Origin: Nitrospinaceae bacterium
GTDB taxonomy: Bacteria > Nitrospinota > Nitrospinia > Nitrospinales > Nitrospinaceae
Length of the DNA stretch: 64,000 nucleotides
Assembly (NCBI GenBank): GCA_029261535.1
Contig: JAJDBF010000011.1
Coordinates: forward strand, 62,001-126,000
Reading direction: 5' to 3'
A model generated the notes under the pieces. It worked only from the letters and a program-made list of their open reading frames with translations. It was not told where the DNA came from and made no database searches. The stretch's first letter is position 1; the number at the start of each line of letters is the position of its first letter. Positions 26,489-36,237 of the stretch are shown piece after piece. The translations under genes were made by a program, and so were the position numbers.

Positions 26489-27391
26489 TTAAATGTCCGG
26501 CCCCTCTGTCATACAGTGGTTGAGGGCCTGCTCCCAGGTTGGCGGGGCGACATCAAAGGTACGCGCGAGTTTTGAGTTGTCCAGCACAGAATGCCTGGGC
26601 CGGACCGCAAGCGTCGGGTATTCACTTGTCGGGATGGGTGAAAGAGTGGGAGGACACTCAAGCCCCAGCGCATCGACAATCGCCCTGGTAAAACCAAACC
26701 ATGTGGTCTGACCCGCCGAGGTTAGATGATAGACTCCCGAAACGTTTTTTAAATTTTCCGGATTTTCTTTGAGTTGTGCCCCCAGTATTTTTTCAAGAGC
26801 GGTCACCGTTGTCCGGGCGATGGTTCTGCACCAGGTGGGCGCGCCGTGTTGGTCGTCGATGACTTTAAGTTCCGGACGTTCCTTGGCGAGGCGCATCATG
26901 GTCAAAAGAAAATTTTTGCCGCGCAAGCCATACACCCAACTGGTTCGGAAGATAAGATGTGGTGCTCCACTTTTCTGTATCGCCTGATCCCCTTCAAGTT
27001 TCGTAGCCCCGTAAACACTCAACGGTTCGGCCTCATCGTCTTCCACATAAGGGGTGTCTTTCTCACCAGAGTAAACGTAGTCGGTGGAATAGTGGATCAG
27101 TGCCGCGCCTGCCCGCCCCGCCTCTTCTGCCAGCAGTGCCGGAACTCCGGCGTTTAACAGTTGAGCCGCTTCCGGCTGTTCTTCGGCCTTGTCGACCTGA
27201 GTGTAAGCCGCGGCATTGATGATGATGGCTGGTTGAATCTCGCGGATGGTACTGCGTACGTTTTCAAACTGGCGCAGATCCAGGTTGTGCAGATCGAATG
27301 TCTTTAACTCTGAACGGGAGGCGAGTGACTGTTCCAGTTCAAACCCTACCTGGCCTCGGCATCCAATGAGCATGATAGTGGGAAGTGGCAT
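26489..27391 (-). CDS. rmlD: dTDP-4-dehydrorhamnose reductase
   Basis: The 300-residue SDR has GCRGQVG at 10-16, the family-typical STDYVYSG at 102-109 and catalytic Y127xxxK131 (YGATK LEG). The RTSWVYG and DDQHGAPTW segments are diagnostic for RmlD. It reduces dTDP-4-keto-L-rhamnose to dTDP-L-rhamnose using NAD(P)H. It lies between capF and capE, so it could instead belong to the FucNAc pathway as a reductase; the sequence signature favours rhamnose. RmlA and RmlB are 6-8 kb away in the same locus. Confidence 0.93.
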   Translation of the reverse strand: MPLPTIMLIGCRGQVGFELEQSLASRSELKTFDLHNLDLRQFENVRSTIREIQPAIIINAAAYTQVDKAEEQPEAAQLLNAGVPALLAEEAGRAGAALIHYSTDYVYSGEKDTPYVEDDEAEPLSVYGATKLEGDQAIQKSGAPHLIFRTSWVYGLRGKNFLLTMMRLAKERPELKVIDDQHGAPTWCRTIARTTVTALEKILGAQLKENPENLKNVSGVYHLTSAGQTTWFGFTRAIVDALGLECPPTLSPIPTSEYPTLAVRPRHSVLDNSKLARTFDVAPPTWEQALNHCMTEGPDI

Positions 27392-27412
27392 TTCAGGAAC
27401 CTCGTTAGATCA

Positions 27413-28510
27413 TCAGACATCCGCACGGACGGTATCTGGAAGGGAAGCATCAAAAATTTCGTGGGCCCAGAACAACATCATCAGTTCATCCCGACCCGTG
27501 TTGGTCAGATTATGCGCATGCAGGGTGGGAATGTCCAGCACTTGCGGTGCCTCGCCGCTGATCTCAAAATGTTTGACTTCATCGCTGAACATGCGACGGA
27601 TGTTAATGGTTACTGAACCTTTAAGCACGACAAACCGCTCGAACTTGCGCGAATGAAAATGGTTGCCGCGCGTCACCCCCGGTTTTGTGGTGGAAACAAA
27701 GACCTGCCCGCCGTTGAGCTCCTTGACCATTTCAACAAGATCGCCCCGGGAATCGCTGTGCCGTATCAGGTCAAGTGGAAAACGCTGGGGATACAGATAA
27801 GACCGGTAGGTATTGAACAGAGACAAGGTCAGGGGGTCGCGCAGGTCCGGCACGATATTCTGCTGGTAAGTTTGCGCAAGCTCTGTCAAGCGGGAGAGCA
27901 ACTGCGACACCAGGATTTCTTCGCCGTCCAGGGTCAGTTGATTTTTCGATGCGGAACGCCCTGCATTGAACAGGCACTCCGCAACCTTTTGGGCGTGTAC
28001 CAGAGCCAGTGGTTCGTCGTTAATGATTTTGGGTTTGTCGCCGCTTGCCAGTTGGTGGCAGAAAGTATGGACCACGGAGTTGTAAAAAGGTTTGCCGTGT
28101 TCGCCAAAGACATGAGGCAGAATCACATTGACAAAGGTTCCACCCGATTCATTGGCCCATTGTGAAAAATGGTCGGCACACAGGCGCTTGGCCTTGCCGT
28201 AAGTGGTGTGACGGTCCTGATGAATGGAGGATGAAAACACGAGATTTGGTTTTGCGCCCGTCCGGTTAAGGGCATCGATCAACAACCCGGCAAGCTGTGT
28301 ATTGACCGATTCGATTTCCTCTGGCTCACCTCGATTAACGCCCGCAAGATGAATCAAAATATCCAGATCGCAGACAAAGCTATCGAGGGAATCCGGGCTG
28401 GAAAATGTTGCACGATCCGCCAGCAAAACATCTTCTACATTTTGTGAGGCCAGATAGCACTGTAAATGCCAGCCAATTTGACCGCTTGCTCCGGTGATGC
28501 CAATGTTCAT
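27413..28510 (-). CDS. capF: CapF-type bifunctional SDR/cupin enzyme of UDP-L-FucNAc synthesis
   Basis: The 365-residue protein has an N-terminal SDR domain (GITGASGQIG at 4-13, catalytic Y104xxxK108) and a C-terminal cupin from about residue 245, with GVTRGNHFH at 278-286 and a final HNLTNTG...LMMLFWAHEIFD. S. aureus CapF has the same arrangement: the cupin binds zinc and epimerises C3, and the SDR domain reduces C4 to give UDP-6-deoxy-L-TalNAc. A CapG/FnlC 2-epimerase would finish the pathway. It is 21 bases upstream of rmlD, so capF-rmlD-capE form one transcript. Confidence 0.92.
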   Translation of the reverse strand: MNIGITGASGQIGWHLQCYLASQNVEDVLLADRATFSSPDSLDSFVCDLDILIHLAGVNRGEPEEIESVNTQLAGLLIDALNRTGAKPNLVFSSSIHQDRHTTYGKAKRLCADHFSQWANESGGTFVNVILPHVFGEHGKPFYNSVVHTFCHQLASGDKPKIINDEPLALVHAQKVAECLFNAGRSASKNQLTLDGEEILVSQLLSRLTELAQTYQQNIVPDLRDPLTLSLFNTYRSYLYPQRFPLDLIRHSDSRGDLVEMVKELNGGQVFVSTTKPGVTRGNHFHSRKFERFVVLKGSVTINIRRMFSDEVKHFEISGEAPQVLDIPTLHAHNLTNTGRDELMMLFWAHEIFDASLPDTVRADV

Positions 28511-28724
28511 GAGTCAGGTTCGAGGTTGGGAGTGGATGCTAATAAGCGTATCGAAATCGATAGAGCCAGACTTAATGCCATTCAGGTTTTTTTTGACCAT
28601 TCAGGGAAATAAAAGTGAATGGTGAGTTTCGGGTAGAAGGCGTTCACAGTCAGCCTGCACGGACAGGGCGACTCTAAACATTGTACTGAATTCATGCGCC
28701 GATCAAAAGGGGAAGCTTTGCCAA

Positions 28725-30434
28725 TTATTGTTGGCGAGAGGCTTCCCGTTGTTTTTTTATTCGGATACGCCTGAAAGCCTGAAACAGTCGATACGGCTGA
28801 TTGCCCACCCGGTAATAATGCAGATAATTTTTCATCGCCTGAATATTATTTCCCTCGATTTCGGAAAGAATCCCGCGGAGATAAATCACTTGCGGCAGGG
28901 GAACCACGCTCCCCCGGATTTTTTCCAAAGCAAGTTTTGCCTTGTCCCGGAACACCGGGTCATGCGTTGTCTCGTAGAGATTGGCGAAAACTGTGGCGCG
29001 ATAGAGAAAAGGAAAATCGCAGAGGGGGCACAGGGCTCTGGCCTCTTCGGTCATTTGGATTCTTTCTTCCGCGCCGAGGTTCCTGGAGTTGGCCGCATGA
29101 AGTTTTTGCGAGTAGCTGAAGGTGGTCCATAAGACTCCTGCCCCGATCAATAATATTACAGTCGCAAGGACGGTCCATCTTGCTGGAGAACCGGCGGTTG
29201 TTGTTTCAGGCGGAGAACCGGCTGTGATCAACGCTTGCGCCGCGCCAAAACACATCACCAGAGTGAACAGGAAATAAGGCGAAGGCCATATTGTATCGAC
29301 CAGGTTGTGCGTCAGAAAGCCTGCCATGCCGGCCAGAAGTCCGAGGGCGAGCAAGGCCTCGGGGCCTCGATTTTTCTGGTAAAAGGGAAAGAGCCCTTTG
29401 AAAAAATAAAAGAATGCAGTGAGTAGCAGGCCCAGCCCGATCAAACCCATATCGGACAGGGTTTGCAGGTAGAGACTGTGCGCATGAGGTGGCGGCAACA
29501 CGATGGGAGGAATGGCATCCGTAAGAGGAAAGGGAATCTGGTATGGAAACAGCAGGGAGAAGGTCCACGGGCCTGATCCGATGAGGGGGTATTGTTTGAA
29601 AATTTCAAAGGCACCGTCCCAAAACAATTGGCGATAAAAAAATGCAGATGTCGCGGCTGAAAGTTCACCGAAGGCTGAGTCCTCCTGTCCGCCATCAAAG
29701 TTCATGAATAGTAGGTGAAATATCAGGCGGCCCACTCCAAACCCCAGAACAAGTAGCCCAGCGTTTTTTTTGTTGTCATTTTTAAAAAGGGCCCAGATGA
29801 AGAGGATCATCATCACGCCAGCGGCGACATGCGCCCCGCGTGAATTGGTGAATCCCAATTGAACCCAGATCAATACAAACAGAAGCCAGGCGATTCCTTT
29901 GCGCGATTTTTCAGGTTCGTAAAGAAACAATGCTGAAGACATGGCGAGCGGAAACAGCAGATAACCCGCCCGGAAATTAGAGTTGATGAATACAAAACTG
30001 ATGGTGGTGTTGACTGTCGGAAAGTAAACTTGAAAGATCCAGCTCATCACCCCTTGCAGAGCGGCGATAAGGGTCAGTAACCAGAATAATCTTCGCACCT
30101 GCTCCACAGTTCTGAAGGTTCGATGGAGAAATAACAGGAGCACCATCCCGGTGATGTATTTTACAAAAAACTGTAGGCTTAAATCCGGCCATACCGAATA
30201 GAAGAACCCGATCACTCCCCATAAGAATAACAACCCGAGCCAGATCGATCCGATAGTGTCAGGGCGGACCTCCTCATTCCCTTGCTTCCTGTGCAGAAGG
30301 GAAAACATCAGGCAGGACAGTGCCAGAAATAGAAACAGGCAGGAGATTTCTATCGGGTCGAAGGGGACGTGGGTTTCACCCACCCCAATCGTGTGGAGGG
30401 CGATCAGAAAAAGAGAGAAGAGGAAGCCGCTCAT
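28725..30434 (-). CDS. O-antigen polymerase/ligase (Wzy_C family)
   Basis: The 569-residue membrane protein has about 12 helices and a C-terminal soluble portion of about 120 residues. The conserved Wzy_C motif is visible as PPHAHSLYLQTLSDMGLIGL (about residues 313-332), containing the His-x-Tyr/Leu pattern in the large periplasmic loop. The family comprises WaaL ligases and Wzy polymerases, which cannot be told apart by sequence alone. The C-terminal part has Cys-Leu-Cys and helical segments that may be degenerate TPR, more usual in PglL/WaaL-type O-oligosaccharide ligases. It works in the periplasm downstream of the flippase. Confidence 0.85.
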   Translation of the reverse strand: MSGFLFSLFLIALHTIGVGETHVPFDPIEISCLFLFLALSCLMFSLLHRKQGNEEVRPDTIGSIWLGLLFLWGVIGFFYSVWPDLSLQFFVKYITGMVLLLFLHRTFRTVEQVRRLFWLLTLIAALQGVMSWIFQVYFPTVNTTISFVFINSNFRAGYLLFPLAMSSALFLYEPEKSRKGIAWLLFVLIWVQLGFTNSRGAHVAAGVMMILFIWALFKNDNKKNAGLLVLGFGVGRLIFHLLFMNFDGGQEDSAFGELSAATSAFFYRQLFWDGAFEIFKQYPLIGSGPWTFSLLFPYQIPFPLTDAIPPIVLPPPHAHSLYLQTLSDMGLIGLGLLLTAFFYFFKGLFPFYQKNRGPEALLALGLLAGMAGFLTHNLVDTIWPSPYFLFTLVMCFGAAQALITAGSPPETTTAGSPARWTVLATVILLIGAGVLWTTFSYSQKLHAANSRNLGAEERIQMTEEARALCPLCDFPFLYRATVFANLYETTHDPVFRDKAKLALEKIRGSVVPLPQVIYLRGILSEIEGNNIQAMKNYLHYYRVGNQPYRLFQAFRRIRIKKQREASRQQ

Positions 30435-30648
30435 GGGCAGGTGGGGATTAAGTTTAAGGAAGGTACGGGTAATTCGGGGAAGGCAACGACTGGCTTCGAG
30501 TATAGCTAAATAAAGTTTGTGTTAACAGGAAATAAAGGCAGGCGAAACTTTCAAGGGGCGTGGGCTTGTGTTAGAATTTTGACAACTGCACCGCGATGAA
30601 CCACGGCGCAGAAGTTAATCCTTCTCCACTTTTTCCCATTCCAAATTG

Positions 30649-32085
30649 ATGAAAGCCGTCCTGCTTGCCGGGGGAAGCGGTACCCGATTCTGGCCGCTCA
30701 GCCGGGAAATGCACCCCAAACAGTTCCTGAAATTTGAAGGGGATCGTTCCCTTCTGCAAGGTACCCTGGCGCGTTTGTTACCGCTGGTCCCGATAGAAAA
30801 TATCTACGCTGTCACCCACCGTAAACAGGCCGAGGAAACCTGCCGTCAATTACAGGGTTTTGGATTTCATCCGCAAAACCTGGTGGCAGAACCGATCGGT
30901 CGTAACACCTCTGCCGCCGTGGCTCTGGTCTGTCATTTGCTGGAAGGTGATGCGGATGAAGTGGTCGGGTTTTTCCCGGCCGATCATCTGGTAGACAATC
31001 TGCCAGCCTTTGAAGAAGGGGTCAAAGCGGCGGAAGCGTTGGCCCGGCGCGGGTTTCTGGTGACGCTCGGCATACCTCCTCTTCGCCCTGAGACGGGATA
31101 CGGCTATATTGAACGCGGTGAATCGTTGTCTGATTCAACCGGTTTCAAGGTGAAGGCCTTTCGAGAAAAACCCGATTCTGAAACTGCGAAAGGGTATCTT
31201 GAGCAGGAAGGTTTTTTCTGGAACTCGGGCATATTGTTCGGCACCGCCCGTCAGTTGTTGCAAGAGATTCACCACTGGATGCCAGAGCTGAATGAGTCTC
31301 TTCAAGAAATTAAAACGTATCTAAAACCCGATCCCGGATTTTTTCCGTTTCAAGTGTTCAATGATGCAGGTTGCCGTCTCTATCAAACACTGCCGTCCTT
31401 GTCCATCGATTACGGCGTGTTGGAGCGGTCCGAAAATGTCGCGGTGGTGCCGTGCGAGATGGGCTGGTGCGATGTGGGCTCGTGGGAAGTTCTTCGCGAT
31501 TTGTTCGATGCCGATGACGATGGCAACGTATCGCCTGAAAACGTGGAACTGCTCGATTGTACCAACAACCTCATTCATGCCGATGGCCGACTCATCGCCG
31601 CCCTCGGTGTGGACAATCTCATCGTGGTCGACACGCCAGATGCCTTGCTCGTGTGTCGCCGTGACCGGGCGCAGGACATTCGCAAGCTGGTTGAGAAATT
31701 AAAGTCGCACGATCGCCAAGAGGTGAAAAGTGATTCCACCGTGGCCAAGCCCTGGGGCAGTTACACCGATCTTGTGCGTCAACAGGATTACCTGATCAAA
31801 CGAATCACGGTGATGCCGGGGCATCAGCTCAGCCTGCAGGCGCACGAACATCGCTCGGAACACTGGGTGGTGGTGTCGGGGCAGGCGGAAGTGGAATGCG
31901 ATGATTCGCGGCGACAGCTCAATGTGAATGAGTCAACTTTCATCCCACAGGGGGCGAAGCATCGTCTGTCCAATCCCGGTACCACGCCACTGGTTCTGGT
32001 CGAGATTCAGATCGGGCATCACCTGAGCGAAGACGACATCACCCGCTATGAAGACCGCTATGGTCGCGCCGATCCTTTGATATAA
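30649..32085 (+). CDS. manC: Mannose-1-phosphate guanylyltransferase / mannose-6-phosphate isomerase
   Basis: I take ATG 30649 rather than the adjacent TTG three bases upstream. The 478-residue type II enzyme has the nucleotidyltransferase signature [15 protein letters not shown] at 5-19, FFPADHL, and the FREKP motif in the first 340 residues. A C-terminal cupin domain (RPWGSY-like KPWGSY, ITVMPGHQLSLQ, EHWVVVSGQAEV, FIPQGAKH) provides the phosphomannose isomerase activity. It makes GDP-mannose from fructose-6-phosphate together with a phosphomannomutase not seen here. It is convergent with gmhA and divergent from the O-antigen polymerase/ligase gene. Confidence 0.95.
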   Translation: MKAVLLAGGSGTRFWPLSREMHPKQFLKFEGDRSLLQGTLARLLPLVPIENIYAVTHRKQAEETCRQLQGFGFHPQNLVAEPIGRNTSAAVALVCHLLEGDADEVVGFFPADHLVDNLPAFEEGVKAAEALARRGFLVTLGIPPLRPETGYGYIERGESLSDSTGFKVKAFREKPDSETAKGYLEQEGFFWNSGILFGTARQLLQEIHHWMPELNESLQEIKTYLKPDPGFFPFQVFNDAGCRLYQTLPSLSIDYGVLERSENVAVVPCEMGWCDVGSWEVLRDLFDADDDGNVSPENVELLDCTNNLIHADGRLIAALGVDNLIVVDTPDALLVCRRDRAQDIRKLVEKLKSHDRQEVKSDSTVAKPWGSYTDLVRQQDYLIKRITVMPGHQLSLQAHEHRSEHWVVVSGQAEVECDDSRRQLNVNESTFIPQGAKHRLSNPGTTPLVLVEIQIGHHLSEDDITRYEDRYGRADPLI

Positions 32086-32114
32086 TTAATTTTGGGAACA
32101 GAAAAAAGACTTCG

Positions 32115-32681
32115 TTAAAACTCGTCGTCCAGGATTTCACAGATGATATGACCCATCGTGATATGCGCTTCCTGAATGCGGGCGGTTTCCGAAGAGGGGA
32201 CCACCAGAGCGAGATCCACAATATCTTTTAGTGCACCGCCATCTTTTCCCAGCAGACCGATCGTCTGGATCCCCATCGCCTGTGCTTGTTGCACTGCCCG
32301 GATGACATTTTCCGATTGCCCACTGGTGCTGATGGCAAGCACGACATCATTTTTTTGTCCCAGCCCTTCGATCTGTCGCGAAAAGATTTCTTCAAAACCA
32401 TAGTCGTTGCCAATGGCAGTGAGGGCGGAAGTGTCGACAGTCAGTGCCAGTGCTGGAATCGATTGCCGCTCCTTTTTGTATCGCCCCACCAGTTCCGCCG
32501 CGATGTGCTGGGCATCCGCCGCGCTCCCGCCGTTGCCCATGAGGAGCAGTTTGCCGCCACTTTTAAGACTGTGCCGAACCATGCCGATGGCCCGGTCGAT
32601 GTCCTCCGCCATGGTGTCGGCGATGGTGCGTTTGAGATCGGCACTGTTGTTGAGGAATGCACGGATTCGATCCTGACTCAT
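32115..32681 (-). CDS. gmhA: Sedoheptulose-7-phosphate isomerase (SIS domain)
   Basis: The 188-residue protein is a single SIS domain with the GmhA signatures [19 protein letters not shown] at about 49-67, [17 protein letters not shown] and [12 protein letters not shown]. It converts sedoheptulose-7-phosphate to D-glycero-D-manno-heptose-7-phosphate, the first step of ADP-heptose or GDP-heptose synthesis. No hldE, gmhB or hldD is in the window. The start codon overlaps the rmlA stop by four bases (ATGA), so it is the last gene of the wbpA-wbpE-rmlB-rmlA-gmhA unit. Confidence 0.95.
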   Translation of the reverse strand: MSQDRIRAFLNNSADLKRTIADTMAEDIDRAIGMVRHSLKSGGKLLLMGNGGSAADAQHIAAELVGRYKKERQSIPALALTVDTSALTAIGNDYGFEEIFSRQIEGLGQKNDVVLAISTSGQSENVIRAVQQAQAMGIQTIGLLGKDGGALKDIVDLALVVPSSETARIQEAHITMGHIICEILDDEF

Positions 32682-33568
32682 CGTTGGTGCGGCCTTCCGC
32701 TCTTGGCGAGCTTGAGAAGATATTGTCCGTAATTATTTTTGGCCAGAGGCTCCGCCAGTATTGCCAGTTGATCGGCAGAGATGGTCCCCATGTTGAAAGC
32801 GACTTCTTCCGGACAGCAGATTTTCAGTCCCTGCCGCTTTTCGATGGTTTCGATGAAGTTGGATGCAGAGAGCAAGGCATCGTGCGACCCGGTGTCGAGC
32901 CAGGCGTAACCGCGTTGCATGATCTCTACCGTCAACTGTCCGCGTTCCAGATAGACCCGGTTTAAATCCGTGATTTCCAGTTCGCCCCTGGCAGAAGGTT
33001 TCAGGTTGGCGGCGATGTCGATCACTTGATTGTCGTAAAAGTACAATCCGGTAACAGCGTAATTTGATTTTGGATTCGCGGGTTTTTCTTCCAGGCTGAT
33101 GGCACTTCCGTTGTCATCGAATTCGACGACACCATAAATTTCCGGATCGTTCACCCAGTAGCCGAAAACGGTAGCACCCTCGGTGCGTTTGCGGGCGTTG
33201 TTCAACAGGTCGGTCAGTCCGTGTCCGTAGAAAATATTGTCGCCCAAAATCAGACTGCAACTGTCATTGCCGACAAAATCCGCACCAATAATGAATGCCT
33301 GCGCCAGTCCATCCGGGCTGGGTTGCTCGGCATACTGGATGCTTATTCCCCACTGGGTACCATCCTTGAGCAGGGCCTCATACAACGGGCGGTCCTGCGG
33401 TGTGGTGATCACCAGAACTTCATTGATCCCTGCCAGCATCAGCACACTTAGCGGATAGTAGACCATCGGCTTGTCGTACAGAGGCATGAGTTGTTTGCTC
33501 ACGACTTGAGTGAGTGGATACAGCCGCGTCCCCGAGCCACCTGCGAGAATGATTCCTTTTTTTACCAT
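32678..33568 (-). CDS. rmlA: Glucose-1-phosphate thymidylyltransferase
   Basis: The 296-residue protein starts with [17 protein letters not shown], the nucleotide-binding signature, and has the family segments [27 protein letters not shown] and [21 protein letters not shown]. It makes dTDP-glucose from glucose-1-phosphate and dTTP and is the first enzyme of dTDP-L-rhamnose synthesis. It is 30 bases downstream of rmlB and overlaps gmhA. Full length, with nothing missing. Confidence 0.97.
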   Translation of the reverse strand: MVKKGIILAGGSGTRLYPLTQVVSKQLMPLYDKPMVYYPLSVLMLAGINEVLVITTPQDRPLYEALLKDGTQWGISIQYAEQPSPDGLAQAFIIGADFVGNDSCSLILGDNIFYGHGLTDLLNNARKRTEGATVFGYWVNDPEIYGVVEFDDNGSAISLEEKPANPKSNYAVTGLYFYDNQVIDIAANLKPSARGELEITDLNRVYLERGQLTVEIMQRGYAWLDTGSHDALLSASNFIETIEKRQGLKICCPEEVAFNMGTISADQLAILAEPLAKNNYGQYLLKLAKSGRPHQR

Positions 33569-33598
33569 GTGATTTTTTCTCTGCGTTCTAAAGATTAG

Positions 33599-34657
33599 TT
33601 AATCCGTTAAACCCAACCGCTCGCCGCGGTAGGCACCGGACATCACCCGCTCCAGCCATTGGCTGTTGTCGAGGTACCAGCGAAGGGTTTTGCGCAAGCC
33701 CGATTCAAAATCATTTTCCGGTTTCCAGCTCAGCTCCTTTTTTATTTTGGAAGCGTCGATTGCATAACGGCGATCGTGTCCCGGTCGGTCCTTCACAAAA
33801 GTGATCAACTCTTCATGCGGTACAGGTCCGCGCTCCGGTGCCATTTCATCCAGCAGGCGGCAGATGGTCTTGACCACTTCAATATTTGGTTTCTCGCTGT
33901 CGCCGCCAATGTTATAGACCTCTCCAGGAGTTCCGGCTTCCAGTACGCGCTGAATCGCCCGGCAATGATCCTCGACGAACAACCAGTCGCGCACCTGCTG
34001 ACCGTCGCCGTAAATCGGTAACGGTTCTCCCGCCAACGCTTTGCCCGTCACCAGCGGGATGAGTTTCTCCGGAAACTGAAACGGACCGTAATTGTTGGAA
34101 CAATTGGTGGTGAGCACGGGCAGGCCAAACGTCCGGTTGTATGCCCGCGCAAGATGATCGGCCCCGGCTTTGGATGCGGAGTAGGGCGAGTTCGGCGCGT
34201 AGGGGGTGGTCTCGGTGAACAACCCGGTTTTCCCGAGCGAGCCATAAACTTCATCAGTGGAAACGTGAAGAAAACGGAAGTCCTCTTTCGCCTGCCCTGC
34301 AAGCGACAGCCAGTGACCCCGGGCTGACTCCAGCATTTCAAACGTGCCGACGACATTGGTCAGGATGAAATCTCCGGGCGATTCAATGGACCGGTCGACG
34401 TGCGACTCGGCGGCAAAATTCACCACATAGTCCGGTGAATGATCTTTAAAAAGGGAACGGACCAGATCGTGGTCGCGGATATCCCCTTCTACGAAAATGT
34501 GATTGGGGTTGCCGCTCAGCGATTGCAAAGTATCGAGGTTGCCCGCGTAGGTCAGGGCATCCAGATTGATCACCTTGACACCGGGCTTCTGCAAGGTCAG
34601 TAGAACAAAGTTGCCGCCAATAAAACCGGCACCGCCTGTTACCAGATATGTTTTCAT
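33599..34657 (-). CDS. rmlB: dTDP-glucose 4,6-dehydratase
   Basis: The 352-residue extended SDR has [11 protein letters not shown] at 7-17, [11 protein letters not shown], the catalytic STDEVYG stretch and [10 protein letters not shown] carrying the Tyr/Lys pair. It dehydrates dTDP-glucose to dTDP-4-keto-6-deoxyglucose, feeding RmlC and RmlD. It sits 23 bases downstream of the PIN-aminotransferase fusion gene. The 4-keto product could also be an aminotransferase substrate, so the neighbouring DegT enzyme might in principle act on it instead of on a UDP-sugar. Confidence 0.97.
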   Translation of the reverse strand: MKTYLVTGGAGFIGGNFVLLTLQKPGVKVINLDALTYAGNLDTLQSLSGNPNHIFVEGDIRDHDLVRSLFKDHSPDYVVNFAAESHVDRSIESPGDFILTNVVGTFEMLESARGHWLSLAGQAKEDFRFLHVSTDEVYGSLGKTGLFTETTPYAPNSPYSASKAGADHLARAYNRTFGLPVLTTNCSNNYGPFQFPEKLIPLVTGKALAGEPLPIYGDGQQVRDWLFVEDHCRAIQRVLEAGTPGEVYNIGGDSEKPNIEVVKTICRLLDEMAPERGPVPHEELITFVKDRPGHDRRYAIDASKIKKELSWKPENDFESGLRKTLRWYLDNSQWLERVMSGAYRGERLGLTD

Positions 34658-34680
34658 GGACGGATCATCTCATGGAAGGA

Positions 34681-36204
34681 TTAGGAAAAAAAGTCCTGAA
34701 TTGCGGAGACGACAAACTCCTGCTGTTCCGGAACCACTTCGAACGAGTTGGGTAGTGCCAGCGTTTCGTCTGCGGCAGTTTCAGAAACTTTGAAATCACC
34801 TGTCTTGTAACCGAGGTCCTTAAAACATTCCTGCTGGTGCAGGCACAGCGGATAATACACTTCGCAACCGATACTGCGTTTCTGGAAATGTTCGCGCAGG
34901 GCATCACGCTTGCCGTTAGCGACCCGGATGACGAACTGATTGTAGATGTGGCGCGAGGTGACATCCGCCGGAGTCTGGACATGGTTTTCCAATCCTGCCT
35001 CTGCGATGAGTCCGCGGTAGCGGTCGGCATTCGCCTGTCGTTTTTGGGTCCATCCGTCCAGATACGGGAGTTTGGCCGCCACCACCGCCGCTTGCAGAGT
35101 GTCGAGGCGAAAATTCCCGCCAACCCACTTGTGGTAATACTTCGGATGCGAACCATGCACCCGCAGGATACGCAGGCGTTCATAAAGACTTTCAGAATCG
35201 GTGGTGACCAGGCCGCCATCGCCGATGCCTCCGAGATTTTTTGTCGGGAAAAAGGAGAAGCACCCCATGTCGCCGAGTGATCCTGCGCGTTGGTCCTTGT
35301 ATTCAGAGCCGATCGCCTGTGCCGCGTCTTCAATCACCACGAGGTTGTGCTCTTTGGCGATGGTATGGATCGGTTCCATATCCGCGCACTGACCGTACAA
35401 GTGAACCGGCATAATGGCTTTGGTTTTTTTTGTTACGGCTTTGGCAACCAGATCGGCATCGATGTTGAACGTCACCGGATCGATATCAACGAATACCGGT
35501 TTGGCTCCGACTCGCACGATGGAGCCTACGGTCGCAAAAAAAGTGAACGGAGTGGTGATGACTTCATCGCCGGGGCCAATGTCCCCAGCCATCAGGGCGA
35601 TCACCAGCGCATCGGTGCCGGAAGACACGCCCACGGCAAACCGAGACTGGCAATATTGCGCGACCTTGTCCTCCAGGTCTGTCACCTGTGGACCCAGAAT
35701 GAATTTGCCGGATCGGACGACTTCATACATCTCCCGCTCGGCAGAATTTAACCATTCGTGATACGAACCCGGTATATCGAGCAGGGGCACGCCAGTCAAC
35801 GGTGCTGTGGATTGATCGAGACGTGTTATAAATTGCGCCGGGGTGAGTGTCGAAACTTCCAGCGCAGAAAATGATTCGGTATTTAATGTGAGCACCGCAT
35901 CCAGCCCAAGAATCTGCACCGCTTGGGCTGACAGGGTTTCGCAAAACCCGGCACGGGTATCGGGGAGGGTGTCTGTCACCTCTGGTCCGGCTTGAGGTGT
36001 GGTCGGAAAACGGGACACTATCTGGCCCAATCGTTCGCGAGCCAGTTTATCGTCGAGAGAATTTCGGATTTGCCGATGGGCATCGGGCACGCTGGCAGAC
36101 AGCACCCAAGCCTGCACCCGATCACTGCTCAATTGTTCGAGTAGCTCGTCATTAGGATGGATCGCAAGATCGACCAGGACATCAGTATGGATTAACAGTT
36201 TCAA
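34681..36204 (-). CDS. PIN-like domain fused to DegT/DnrJ/EryC1-family sugar aminotransferase (WbpE-like)
   Basis: Residues 137-507 are a complete PLP-dependent sugar aminotransferase: VPLLDIPGSY, SGKFILGPQV (about 165-174), VGVSSGTDAL, IEDAAQAIGS and FPTKNLGG with the PLP lysine at 322. It resembles WbpE, which makes the 3-amino sugar in UDP-GlcNAc(3NAc)A synthesis. Residues 1-130 look like a PIN domain: LLIHTDVLVDL at 3-13 and, at the end, DAVLTLNTESFSALEVSTLTP in the place of the usual TrNxxDF...TP strand. The first catalytic Asp is His6 and the last acidic position is Glu110 or lost, so nuclease activity is doubtful. The start is TTG 36204 with AGAGG eight bases upstream, which supports translation of the PIN part. 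Confidence 0.88.
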   Translation of the reverse strand: MKLLIHTDVLVDLAIHPNDELLEQLSSDRVQAWVLSASVPDAHRQIRNSLDDKLARERLGQIVSRFPTTPQAGPEVTDTLPDTRAGFCETLSAQAVQILGLDAVLTLNTESFSALEVSTLTPAQFITRLDQSTAPLTGVPLLDIPGSYHEWLNSAEREMYEVVRSGKFILGPQVTDLEDKVAQYCQSRFAVGVSSGTDALVIALMAGDIGPGDEVITTPFTFFATVGSIVRVGAKPVFVDIDPVTFNIDADLVAKAVTKKTKAIMPVHLYGQCADMEPIHTIAKEHNLVVIEDAAQAIGSEYKDQRAGSLGDMGCFSFFPTKNLGGIGDGGLVTTDSESLYERLRILRVHGSHPKYYHKWVGGNFRLDTLQAAVVAAKLPYLDGWTQKRQANADRYRGLIAEAGLENHVQTPADVTSRHIYNQFVIRVANGKRDALREHFQKRSIGCEVYYPLCLHQQECFKDLGYKTGDFKVSETAADETLALPNSFEVVPEQQEFVVSAIQDFFS

Positions 36205-36237
36205 GAAAAACCTCTTTAAAATTTGAGAAGAAAAAAA

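Noticed and set aside
28517-28685. Segment AGGGCGACTCTAAACATTG resembling the start of the palindromic repeat, with TTCGAGGTT nearby
   Set aside because: Three mismatches in 19 bases, and the second half lies on the wrong side, in the wrong order, so it does not form a copy of the element.
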